Assembly (NCBI RefSeq): GCF_019649055.1
Contig: NW_026570322.1
Coordinates: 458,307 to 522,306, forward strand
Source: Paramacrobiotus metropolitanus
Taxonomy: Eukaryota; Tardigrada; Eutardigrada; Parachela; Macrobiotidae
DNA: 64,000 nt
Direction: 5' to 3'
Made by a program: the position numbers and the translations under genes. Position 1 is the stretch's first letter; every line of letters begins with the position of its first letter. The notes below the pieces were generated by a model. It had not been told where the DNA came from and ran no database searches. It saw only the letters and a program-made list of their open reading frames with translations. Of the stretch, positions 21,701 through 33,481 are shown piece by piece.

Positions 21701-22927
21701 TATTTTGCACACGGCACACTACTTGTGAGTAGTAGCTTTAGCACTAAGTACGTGACGTCAAACTGGTCAGTAAGGTACCATAAGGCCATAGGTAGGCTAG
21801 CGCTACACCTGAGTTCTAGCGTAACTAAACAGCACCGATCCGCAATCCCGACCCAAGCCAACGTACCTGAAACCTGAGTTCCGGTACCTGACCTGACCAA
21901 GACCCACAGCATGGGTCCAGCACATAGGGCCTTGGCCCGGGGATGCCATACACCAGCCACTGGCAACTCCAGCGGAGAATGCTAAGTCCTATGGACAGCC
22001 GCCTATAAAACGCATGTGAAGCCACTGGGAAGAACTACGCCACGCGCGACACCACGGGACCACACGGTCTCCGTAGCGCCACGCGCTCTGGTTTTAACCC
22101 AGAGCCAACCTCTACCGGCTCATCGAGTTCGGTCGAAGCCAAAAATAGGCGGGACGAACAGATCCTGCCCCCCGACTTGAACACAAGCGGGAAGTGCCTG
22201 GACGACACATTCGTGGAAGCGTCCGAAGGGCTGTCCGAGGCCAACCCGCCTCGAGAAAACTCACCTAGCACCAAGAAGCCGGCCCAGGCCAATACTGTCG
22301 CCTCGGACCTGGAACCCAAGCCGGCCATACCTGGCCCGGGCCAGGTCCAACCTGCTGTAACAACGGTGACCACAGGTGGAACAAGGCACATGATCCGGGC
22401 CAACAGCACGTGGGCCAATCGCCAATAATCGAACTGGATGGCTCGGGAGGTCCGACGCCATCACCCACCGACCACATATCGGTCGCGACAGGCAGGGCCC
22501 AACGGTAACCGGACCTTGCACTAGTGGACCTGACCCATCTTATCACGACCAAAACCAAGATAGACCTAAACCAGTCTACCTTGGACATAAGTCGCGCCGA
22601 CTTCAGCCCGCAGAAGCTAATTAAGGTTGTCCCTCCAAGGCAAATCGTAGAAGTCGAAAGTCTCCGGAACAGGGTGCGGGACGTGACAGAGCAACTTGTG
22701 GCAGCAGCAGAAGTCGCCCTCACAGCCGACACGGTGATGAGAGACGAAGTCCACAAGTAGCAAGTCTTCGCGACCAAAGCGGAAGCGGAGGTCAAACGAG
22801 TCTCGGTCCTACAGGCACAGACCCTATTTGAGCCTACCAAGCCCAAGCTTAGCCCATGTCACAACGCAGGGAGCGACCAACATAACCGGGACATTCATCG
22901 CCTAGAAATGGCGTTGATGGGACTGCA

Positions 22928-24673
22928 TTGTTCACCTGTGCGAGGAACGAGCTGGCCGCAGTCAAGGCCACCGTCGATGAAACCGACGCGGAAGCAGACC
23001 GCTTCCAGAGCCTGAGCAAGAAACTGGAAGACGACAACCAGAATCTGCAGAATGAAATTAACCGCGTCCGGAACGGGTACTACCAGTTGTACCAGGACCA
23101 CCAGACCGTACTGAGTGCGGCCCGACCAGGAGGTCAGTTGGACCAAATGATCCAACTGAAGGAGACGCAGATTGCGCAACACCAGCAGCAGTACGCTGCC
23201 ATCTAGGACCAGCTCCGGGCCGAATCAACGATTCGGCCCCAACTTGAGCGAATCTCGTCATGGGCAACAGAATTTGTCTTGCTGGAGAAAAACCTCGCGG
23301 ATGCTAAGCAGATGCTGCAGATGCAACGCGACCGGATCTTCAACCTCGAGTCACACAGCGCCGGACTGGTAAAAGATAACCAGACGGCAACCCAACGCAT
23401 GAGTGAGCTACCCGTGAAACTGGGCGGTCTAGGCCTGGAGAACGCTTGCCTAGACGCGGAGAAGCCACATCTCGAGAACCTGCATTCCGAGAATTCCGCA
23501 AAACCGACGTCATACCATACGATTCCAGACTCGGAAACGCATAATCGACCAGAAAAAGTCGATGAGGCTCTGCGGCAGGACCAACGGTTTTACCGCCAGC
23601 CAGTCTACCACCAACAACGATACCAAGTCAACATGTTCAAGGAGGATACATCAACCAGACAACCGCCAACAGGGCCGACCATACCGGCGCCCTTCAGCAA
23701 CGTGACGCAGGGATTATTCACGGCACAACCAACGGTAACGTCACCACCAGTCCCGGTCACCACATCAGCCAGCATGGGACATTCCACAGCTGTGACGCCC
23801 GCGATACAGACATCACCGTCTGTATTACGTAGGCCATCTCAACAGGTGAACGTCAGCCAACACTCGAACCCTTCCCAGCCTACACCTCAAAATCCGGCGC
23901 CAGGCCACTGATTTTTTGGGTGGAGCCGAACGATCTCATCTCTGTTCCCGAACGCATCCAACGGTGCCATTCAGTACCCGCTTCAACCACTGGTGAGCCC
24001 TTTACAAGGACACCAGCCGACTCTGGCCATTCAGCTCAACTCCTCACAACGGGGGTCCACACCGCTCAGCAACGGCAATGGTGGCGGCTATGCGCAGGTC
24101 CAGAACCAGGGTTACTCAAGCTATAGCCAGAGATATGGAGGCGGAGCACAAAGTCGAGGATATTCCAGAAGCAAACATGCCAGCTTCAGCGAAAGGCGAG
24201 GCAGCGGAAACAGTGGCATTGGACGGAATATTTACGCCCAAGGAGGCGGCGGGGGCCAGAGCGGCCAACGTCAGAGCTCCGAACAGGCCGAGCGACAAGA
24301 AGACCTGTACATAGATCGCTAAGAGCGCATGTTTGAGAAGTGTTCACTTGACAAGGCTATTACCTGTACCAACTGTCTATGGGGAAACCACTCAAACAGC
24401 GGTTGCGGCTATGCCCACAGAGATTACAAGGATAACCCTAACAGACGTTGGTACCTAGACTGGCGAGTATGGTACAATAAGAGGTACCCCACCGGGGCAA
24501 AGAATCCTAACCGCGCCGGCGTGGTGCCAGACCGCAACGTAGCAACGGCCCAGGAAGCGGGTCTGGTGGCGGAAATCGCCAAAGTGGCACTGAAAGATTG
24601 GGAGCGCGGGGATACTAATTACCCGCCACCGAAAGGCCACTACCGCCGTTACCTGACCAACAGCTGGAGCTGA
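22928..24673 (+). pseudogene. Gag region of the decayed Gypsy element
   Basis: Several broken frames together give a long heptad-rich coiled coil (22,928-23,400: LSKKLEDDNQNLQNEINRVR and similar), then a Pro/Thr/Gln-rich segment (23,600-23,910) and a Gly/Tyr/Ser/Arg-rich segment (24,060-24,300). The nucleocapsid end has a C-x2-C-x4-H-x4-C zinc knuckle at 24,365-24,406. The coiled coil is unusually long for a Gypsy Gag. Stops separate the pieces, so no full protein can be made. Confidence 0.55.
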
Positions 24674-25388
24674 ATATGTTCCCCGCCATTAACAATGGCA
24701 GCGGCTCGGCTCGAGAAAGCCCAACCGCGGAAACGCCTAAGGTCAGTGAGCACCAACAGCTCATCTGACATATTATCCGAACCAAAACCGCCGGATAAGA
24801 ACAGTCCCGCAAAAAATTCCAAAACGGCAACTTCGAGAAGCGCAGGGAATCGGAACCGGCAGCCCAGCGGCCCGCCGGCGGTTCGCCGTTTAACACATGA
24901 GCCGTGATTAAACCACATGACTCGAGAAACGTGGTCATGCCGCGACGTGCAGAATGCACGCCCGGACTATCTGGCTCAAGAACTGACAGTCGTCCAACCG
25001 GGGACTAGGCAGTGCCAGGATTCAACAATGTCGAAAGTGAAAAGTGGCACCATAAAACCTCACATATGCCAGATCGGCATATGAATTATCCTCCGACAGC
25101 GCACCGGAATGATGGTCCGCAGGAAGTACGTTCAGCTCGGTTGGAGCACAAGAAGAGTGGAACGCAGTACCGTTTGAGGCTTTTAGTCCTCGCACCTGCT
25201 GGTCCCTGACCGGTGGACGCTCCCTCGGAACCGCACCTTTCGTGCGGACCATCAACAGTTCACGAACATTCCTGAACCCGCAGTACTTATACTCAACATT
25301 AAGAGAACCAGAGCATTAACCAACAGAACTGGTCCAAGGTCCTAACTTAAAGCACGACCTTGGTTTCCCTAAGAGGGGTCCAGGACCA

Positions 25389-25667
25389 ATGTCGCTAACC
25401 CCACCTGTACAGGTCATGGAGGAACTGGCAGTTGGCGTCGACGAGAATCGAAAATCGAAAACTGTCAGAGCATGGACACACAAAGTCCAAATCAGACATG
25501 TCCATACATTTGCCATGCTGGACAAGGGAGCAGAAATCCCCTTCATAAGCCAGAAATTCTGCACAGCCAACGGCATCAAAATTGAGCCGTTAGGACGGAG
25601 CACCAAAACCCTGGTGTCGATGGACAAACCGCCTTTGTGGACTCCCACTGCTGCACCGTACCGGTGA
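25389..25667 (+). pseudogene. Aspartic protease remnant of the decayed Gypsy element
   Basis: The segment reads FAMLDKGAEIPFISQKFC where retropepsins have a D-(T/S)-G-A catalytic loop: the second residue is Lys, which would kill the enzyme. Position between Gag and RT and the following IPFIS strand support the assignment. Confidence 0.5.
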
Positions 25668-27899
25668 CCCTGCAGGGCTACTAGAGCCACCACACATTCT
25701 TCGTGCAACCAACGCCGACGGATGTGCAATTTCTGCTTGGGTGCGATTACTTCCACTTTAATTTCACCGCCAAACAAAGAAATCGTTTGGGATGCGGTAA
25801 AGTTTATACTGGTCCTTGAAATCCGACAACAAAGTTGGGATAAATTGGCTGGCGCAACCGTCCGTCCGAGCTTTAACCTGTCCGGAATGCCTGGATACCA
25901 TTAACAGCCTTGTCTCGGAACTCCGCGTCCATAACGCCATATGAACCAGTTTCGCGCTGGCACAGTCAAACCATCGCACGAGATAGTAAAGACTATCCCG
26001 ATATCAGAGGCACCGGGACAACGGCCGGTGCCTGACAAGGAAATCAAGGAGAAACTTGTTTTGATATAAAAGACATGGTTAACAGGGACAGGATGAATCC
26101 TGGAATACCGCGCTGACCAACTCCTGGCTTTGAAAAAATCTTCCCAAGAGGCGATGGACGCACCAGCCACTTTGGTCACAGATAAGTTTGGAATTCGGAC
26201 CATTCGCCAAAAAACTGGAAAAGGAAGGGAAATTGTGGGAGGACGAACGTCTATCCCTCTGGTAGAAATATAAAGAGTACCACATGGAAATCCTTCGGGC
26301 ACTCGAAAAGATGTGCTCGGACCTGTTCGACGCCATAACAAAACTGAAAAAATTTATGGCAAGACCTCTGTACCGTATATGGACAAGGTATACCCAGGAC
26401 CTGAACAAAGTCAGGACAATCGTGGAACTATTGACAGAAGTGGAAACACATGTGGCGACAAGGGTTCGCTTCGGTGACGGTTCACACCCAAAACAGGAAG
26501 ACCGACGGAGGGGCACCAGCAAAAAAGCGCGAGACCCTTCGACAGAGGAAGTCCAACTGACATGTCCCCTATATGAAGACGGCGTTGAGTTGGTAATAAG
26601 GGCCTTACGGACCCGTGCCGCCCAGCGGTGGACAGGAAGCCGACCCGCCTCGCCACTCCGTAACGTGGACCGTCCAAACCACCCTAGCAGAACCAGCCGA
26701 ACCTGAGAACCATGAAATTGAGCCCATCTTTGTAGAGACTCGAGAAGCTGAACTAAATACAGTACCGGCACCAACGGTAACCGCCGGCGAGTCAGCCTTT
26801 ACCGAGGCCAATGGATGGTGAGCCATTACCAGAGCAGTACGACAAACTCGAGTCTACCGACTGGGACTTCCAAAGCTCAAGACTTACCGGACACCGACTC
26901 CGAAAACGCATCATCGGAGGAGTCCAGCGACGACAAAGATAAACGCAAACATTCTCTAACTCCGCGCAGAAAATCCGGTAATCCGCAAACTGTGAGCCGA
27001 ACGTCAAAGAGTTTGCCTCAAAGAAGAAAGAGAAGTCGTCTTCGTACGTACATTTGCGCTACAGTTTACCGGCCTACTCAACCTGTTGGGTGAAAGTCCG
27101 CATATACCGAACCATGGACCAACCAAGGCAATCCACTTCAAGTCGTTAACTCAACCACACCGCCTGATTCTACTATTGAGGCGGAGGTTCAGACCCGTCA
27201 CGACGAATACGCATGGATCGAGGTCCAGAAAAAGACTCTAAGGGCCCAGGTCCTCCGTAAAGATGCAAGAATCGGCCAAATCGGCCAAGTGCCCATTAGC
27301 GACACGTATAAGCCGGACGTCAAAGAGAACGGCCTAGATTGGTCCATACGTACCAACGAGGCCTTACCCTGGCCAAAGGAGACGGGACACAACGCAAAAG
27401 GGCACCGCACTATTACTGACTATTACGTCAAGGTCCGGGCACCCGTGAAGGTGGAGCTTATACCGGAGACTTTCGCCCCGGTCCAAGTTAAAATGGACCT
27501 TTTGGCGGACCCAAAGCAGAGACTCATGTACCTTGGAAAGCAATACACACAGCAAAGTGCCGCCATGCTCGATGGACCCTTCCAGCATAACCGCAAAAGT
27601 ATCACCATACTACGTGTCAAACTACTCCAAAGAGCCCCAGATATTCCGGAAGGGATCCGAGATGGGCCGAATGTAGCCATATGAAGAAATCACGGACAAG
27701 AATTCGCCCGCATCAACTCCTTCTAATCCGGAGATGAAGACCATAAAGTCGAATGCGAAATTCGCCAACACATTGCAAAGGCAAACTTCAGAGACTACCT
27801 GATCGAAGACCAGACTGCTTTGCTTCGGCGAGACTTATGGGAACTCAGAGCCATATCTTTGAAGTCTAAAAGCCGTACGGCCACGTCAAGAGAGAGTCT

Positions 27900-28640
27900 C
27901 ACGTCACAGAAGTTGGCAAAGCGACGCCGATCAAGATGAACGCAACCAAAACGAGTTGGAAGCACGCCCAGCATATGTTGGACCAGGGCGTGATTGCAAC
28001 GTTCATAGCAGCCTGAAGTTTCGCAGTGGCCCTCGCCTCAAAGAAAAACGGCAACGGAAACATGGTCACCCGGTTATGCATGAACTATAAAATAAAGCTG
28101 AACTCAGTGACCAAAAAGAATAATTACCCACTGCCCAATTTAGACGAACTTCTGCAATCCTAATGGACGCGGCATCCATGGACTACGCAGCCGTCGTTAC
28201 ACCAAAAGGGATGTTTCGGTTCAAACGAATACCGTTCGGAGTCTGCAATGGACCCCATACTTTCCAAATTACCAGGGACAAGGTAATTACACCGGCTCGG
28301 AAAGAAGCGGTGTCTTTGGATACATTGGCGAAGTGATGTTCATTCGAGGAATTCAAACAGGCGTTCAGAAACACGCTCATATGCCTCAGAAATGCCAGAT
28401 TCACGATAAAATCGGGGGAGTGCGAATTCGGAAAGGAAAAACTCCATTTTTAGGAATACATCCTCAGCAAGGACCGTGTCTTCACTGACCTAGAAAAGGT
28501 CGGGGCTATCGCCAAGAAACAGCCACCACAGACGGAACGTCACTTTCGCTCGTTCGTGGGTCTAAGAAACTACTACCAGAAGGTCATCCATGGCTACGCC
28601 CAGAAGATTTCCAAGTTGTACAAATTCCTGCGGAAGGAAA
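27900..28640 (+). pseudogene. Reverse transcriptase remnant of the decayed Gypsy element
   Basis: In changing frames one reads VTRLCMNYKIKLNSVTKK then NNYPLPNLDELL (RT fingers), GMFRFKRIPFGVCNGPHTFQ (the LPFG motif, 28,199-28,262) and a FLEYILSKD-like connection. An in-frame TGA lies near 28,014 and several frameshifts follow. The YVDD box is degraded. Confidence 0.6.
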
Positions 28641-28649
28641 GTTCAGGTA

Positions 28650-29112
28650 AAAACGAACGGACTGACGCCCACACCGCCGAGTTAACGAAATTGAGGAAAC
28701 TCTAAACAAGGCGCCCATCCTAGCCAAATTCGATGCCACAAAGCAGTCACCAATGAATATGATGCAAGTGGCGAAGACATCGGAGCCATTGTTGGCCAAG
28801 ACTCAAAACCAGCTGCATACGCGAGCCAAGTCCCACATGGAGCTGAGAAGAACTACGGCGTAACCGAATGGGAATGTCTCGCGGTAGTTTAGACCGTTCA
28901 AAAGTTTAAGCACTACATCGACCACGGACCATTCACCGTAAGGGTGGACCACAGAGCCCTAACCAATCTACTCAGATGCGAGTCTAACATACTCGGCATC
29001 AACCCTCGACTTACTCGATTAGCTCTGGCACTACAAGGACGGGACATCACCATCGAGTATAAGCCAGGCACCTTATGCGACAACGCCGATGCGTTATCCA
29101 GATGGCCCTAGA
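28650..29112 (+). pseudogene. RNase H remnant of the decayed Gypsy element
   Basis: AKFDATKQSP, then VDHRALTNLLRCES and LALQGRDITIEYKPGT-LCDNADALSRWP at 28,935-29,110, is the standard Gypsy RNase H ending before integrase. Stops interrupt it. Confidence 0.6.
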
Positions 29113-29303
29113 ACGGGACGACGACAAAGATCCACACGAAAAGTTGGACCAAGTCCCTAACTTGCAAAGACAACGATTACAAAGACAAAATCCCAGCACG
29201 CATCATACGAGTGCGCAGGCTGAAAGTCACAGATGAGGATCCAGTACACGATTGGGAAAAGCCTCTTTTACCTGGTTGTAACGCAGTTAGTGACTGAAAT
29301 AAA

Positions 29304-30270
29304 ATGAGTACCGCGGACATACGGGTTAATAAAGTACTATGGACTGGAGCAGAAGAACCGGAACCCGTGGTCCCACCTTGCCCAAATGTAACGGATTCCA
29401 TTGCGCAAGAATTGCGCAGGATGCTGCACCGAGATCCGCCACTGGCAGTCATCCATCAACTTGAACATCAGGCAGAATTTGACCACCGATCCAAGCGATC
29501 TGAACATCACCAGATGGACAAAGGTATGCGTTGCCGGATCACCGAAATCAATGCGAAACTCGAAAGGAAATTCGCAGTCCTGAACTTCATGTCGAAAAAC
29601 ATCATCCAGTCCCTTAATCACGGAAAAACTGGAAACCACTTTAGATGCCGCAAGACCACAGAAGCAGCTAAGCTCAGGTATTACTGTGACCGCATGAGCA
29701 GCAACATACACGATTACATCGTGCAAAAATGTCAAAGGTGCTTCTTCGGCAAAGTGTCACAGCACGCTACCTGCGGTAAGCTGCAGCCGACCCAAGGCAG
29801 TGAACCCTGGTCCCGCGTCTTTGAAGATTTCAAAGGCCCACTGCCGGTGATCAAAACCAAGAAGTACCGGTACATCGCACTGGTAGTCGACCAGCTGACC
29901 AGGTTCACCATAGCCAGGCCGACCAAAACAAACTCGGCCAAGGAATTTGAAAAGTTTTTCGTCGAAAAGTCGTCCTGAAGTACGAAATTTTGCACATAAT
30001 GCACTCAGACCACGGTACAAATTTCACGACAAAGTCATTCGCTAAAGTCGCGAAGGTCTTCAGAATCCATCAAACCATTGGATCCGCCTACCACCCAGAA
30101 GGACCATACCAAGTCGAACGCTAGATGCAAACCATCTGGGACGGCATTCGAAACCTTGGCAGCGCCGGCGGCAAACATTGTTGGCACCGTGCCCTACCTT
30201 ACGTGATCTCCGGCAAGAACCGTGCCGTTCACCCAACCACGGAAGTCGCAGCGTATAGCATGCTATAACA
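29304..30270 (+). pseudogene. Integrase remnant of the decayed Gypsy element
   Basis: The open frame to 29,978 contains YIVQKCQRCFFGK (the CC half of the HHCC zinc domain), WSRVFEDFKGPLP (first catalytic Asp) and YIALVVDQLTRFTIARPTK. After a stop the second catalytic segment can be followed in another frame (SDHGTNF at about 30,005) with SAYHPEGPYQVER near 30,090. It is inactive as it stands. Confidence 0.65.
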
Positions 30271-30509
30271 TAACATGCAAGAGCACAAAAGACACGGGAC
30301 TCCCACAAAACAAAAATTTGGATGAGCTACTGCAGAAGCAGAAGTCCGGAAAGGTCCCTTCCAAGAAACTTGTGAAGGAACAGCAAAAGACTGCAGATTC
30401 CTGGCTTTAGCCGGCCTGAACCAGAACCATCGGACCCGGCCCCGAAGCGTGGCCTCGGCCGACCACGAAAGACCAAACCGGACTTGAGACACAAGCCTTG
30501 ACAAAACTA

Positions 30510-30651
30510 CTGTAGCCGCTAGATGAAATGGCACCACAGAGTCTGGTGTACTGAAAACAGCACACACGCTGCTGTTAACTTTTGCGCTGTCCGGCAGGGG
30601 GCAGGCACCGGCCGGATCTAAAAGTGGTACCATTTCATCTAGCGGCTACAG
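30510..30651. mobile_element. 142-bp MITE with TA duplication
   Basis: The terminal inverted repeats of about 28 bp begin CTGTAGCCGCTAGATGAAAT and match with one mismatch. TA flanks both ends (30,508-30,509 and 30,652-30,653). There is no coding capacity. The TA duplication points to a Tc1/mariner-type or pogo-type source. Confidence 0.9.
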
Positions 30652-31181
30652 TACAGAACTAGGCTTTAGCCGTCAATGATCCAGAGTCAGTCCCAGCGGT
30701 ACCAAAATTATGAACACTCGCAGTAAACAAGACCAGGACCGTGGAACTTAACCAGGCCTCAGTAGCTAAGGAAAACCAAAAAGAGCCAAGTCACGGAAAA
30801 AAACCTGCAGCAACCCTTACGGCTCAGCACGTCCTGGAAGAGGACAAAGTTGCTGACGACGAGGCAGACAAAGACTTAGTCAGCCGCATAACTGCGGGCT
30901 GAGAATAATCTGAGAAACGCTCAACGAGCAAAAAGCAGAAGTCTGATACCACATCACGTGATGTATCGGATAAGACGACAGAGAAGGCTGGACAGAATGA
31001 CGCTAAATAGACTTAGAATTAGTCTAACTAACTTTAACTAAACCGTAGCTTAGAAGGTGCCCGAAGCAGCTTTTTGTTTGACATGGTTGCTTAGAAGTAG
31101 CAAACCCGGTGCATAAAATAACCCTATAGGTAGGAGTCTAACGTAGCGTAAATTGTCTTGTAATAGCTTGCCTATAGAACG

Positions 31182-33481
31182 ATGGAAGGGCGACGACGCA
31201 GCGAACGCCCCCACGACTCCGACCACAGCTACCGACCATACCCACGGTCGCGACCCGAATCCGAAGCTGGCGGATCTTCAAACCGGTCGTCTAACGCAAC
31301 TCCGTGTGTACAGAGATTAGGACTTTCACCACAGCAGAAATACGAGCACAGCTGCCGTGACTGCATCAACAACAGCAAGGACCAGTCAAACTAGCGGGAT
31401 CACTGTCAACGAGATGTTTCCCAGTGCATACCACCTGAGACCCGGTTTCCGTAACGACAATGAAATGGGGTACGCTTTCTACCAAGAAGTGGTCCGAGGC
31501 AACTTTGACGTCTATAGCAACATGGTCCACGACGGACGCCACCTGTTACCATTACTGAGGAACAGTGAACATATCGAAATCTTTGATCTCTACACAGAAC
31601 GTTGTGGAGCCTTACCTGGCCGTAAGGAGCAACGAGCGATACCAAGCAGTCTCCTCTCACCCAAGCCGCCCGAGAGCAGAAGGCTCAGCGTGACCACGGC
31701 CGGCCGACCAAACCGACCCTGCCACGCGGGTGTCGAACAGTCCAGAGGGCGCGGTCTACCAGCCGCCCCGACACAATAGACAGGTTAATTTTTTCTTTTG
31801 GCTGATCGCTGAACGCTGTTAAAATTAAAGTTGCGCAAAATTAAAAGGAAACGCGATGGTAGTTAATTCTGCATCCATCGCATCGCGCATAGCGGATACA
31901 GAGCACGTACGTACGTGCACCTCAACTCAACCCGGATATGCAGTGCTTTGCTAAGCGCGCAGGCCTTACGGTAACTTCGCATGTTATCGTCGTGGCTGAA
32001 ACGGTCTCGCGCTAAACGTCACGAATTTGGGAGGAGCAACAAATAACAGCAGTAAAACTTTAGAGCTAGTGAAAAATTAACCTCTATAATATGGACAGCA
32101 GCCGCGCCAGTTACGTTTTCAATTCTACAGGCATGAGACACCCACCACCACAACATTTGGGTGAGGGCATGAGGCACCCCCACCCAAATCAAGGTTAACC
32201 TAAATGCACAGTCCGTCTTCGATAAAGTCGCCAAAGAACTTGTGGCCCGTGGACTGTTTGAAGCCCTACAGGGCCGCTATGAAGCGCACGTATGCAACAG
32301 TACGTGCTACCGGCACCGCTATTGCGGCATCCTGATGGTTTACGACAGTATACTGACGATCGACGTCAGGACCGGACCAGCCGCCAGAATCGGAGCGATC
32401 CGCAGGAGCGATCGCATCAAACGCGGACCATACCCTGTGGGCGGAACGAGGATGAGTCAAACCTATTTGTCCCTCGCACCAACAAGAAGACCGAGCAGAG
32501 CGGCAGCACTACGATTCACAACTTCCGTGTACATCTACCTATGGACACTGATGCCGCGCCACCGACATCTGACCCACCAGCCCGTGAACGCGACGCGAAA
32601 ACAAGTGCGAAGGGTTTCGACAGTTACGAATACGCCAAGAAACGGGTCGCAGGAGTGAAGCCGCAGTCCCACCAAGAAGTCACTGATTGCATCATGACGG
32701 CCATCATCAACCCGTACGCATCATCTCGTACGCAAGGGACAAGTGGGCACAGATTGACGTAATTACCCAGAACCTGCAAAACTTGTTGTGTGGTCCCGAC
32801 ATGAACGGGAGTTCCAGCGAAAGGGCTGGCTCCATAATTTTAGCAAGAAGGATCACATCGACAACCGTGAGTGCTACCTGATTGTCCAATTTAGTGCCCT
32901 GCAACGGACTAGAAAACTTCGTCCAGTCCGATCCAAACTTAAAAAATTTTATCCGAACCCAGTCCGACTCCTAATTCTAAAAATCGTAATCCAACCAATC
33001 CGATTCGTAAATTTTTTGGCCAACCCGAACACAATCCGATCCACTCCGAAACGTTTTTCAAAAGAATATTTACATAAAAATTTTAATATGCAGTAGTGCG
33101 CTATTGGACAATGTCCATAGTAACGCACTACAGTGTAATTGCCCTCACTGCAATACCGACGTGAACCTGCTAGGACAGCCTATCAGAAGACCAGATTGGA
33201 ATGAACTGTGCGAACTGCACATCGAGGATGACCAGATCGACCGCATCAAATACCTGGCCCAGTCCATCCCACCGGACGCGAACGCCAGCTTTTTGGTCAC
33301 AGCCGCAATGTCCGCGATGGGAATTCCGCGGAGGCCCGAAAACTACCAGGGAGCCCCGACTGGAACCTATGCGTACACACATAACGGAACAGTGACACGC
33401 ATCTTCACCGCGAGACTGGGAGATCTACGTGGTAACTGGGAACTGGAAGTTGCCTACTGGCAGGAACAATTCATTCCATAG
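31182..33481 (+). pseudogene. Unidentified broken coding region downstream of the Gypsy pol genes
   Basis: Several frames look coding and share the codon bias of the Gypsy element. One is an Arg/Ser-rich start (31,182), then FDVYSNMVHDGRHLLPLLR with EIFDLYTERC (31,500-31,610). Another is KVAKELVARGLFEALQGRYE (32,226-32,285). The most intact runs 33,104-33,481, with CNCPHC, then WNELCELHIEDDQIDRIKYL, and a stop at 33,479. Removing the insert at 32,881-33,112 joins NRECYL to VHSNALQC in frame. I do not recognise the protein. It may be a third ORF of the element or part of a second element. Confidence 0.4.
32881..33112. mobile_element. MITE-like insertion with hAT-like ends
   Basis: The ends are inverted copies: ATTGTCCAAT-TTAGTGCCCTGCA at the left, and TGCAGTAGTGCGCTATTGGACAAT at the right read on the plus strand. 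The interior is AT-rich and repeats TCCGAT/CCGAACC words. The TAGTGC-CTGCA core resembles hAT termini. The exact duplication is not resolved: GTCCA occurs on both sides. Confidence 0.5.

Larger units (their letters stand above)
22040..30500 (+). mobile_element. Large decayed Ty3/Gypsy-type retrotransposon
   Basis: Gag, protease, RT, RNase H and integrase segments follow in the Ty3/Gypsy order on one strand, broken by many stops and frameshifts. The base composition (rich in CCG, ACC and GGACC words) is unlike the AT-rich flanks. I could not find matching LTRs, so the borders are approximate. The element may extend through the related-looking sequence to about 36,430. It carries a 142-bp MITE directly after the coding part. 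Confidence 0.7.

Noticed and set aside
22265-22846. 193-codon minus-strand ORF in the Gypsy element
   Set aside because: Opposite to the gag-pol direction, and its composition mirrors the coding strand; no domain seen.
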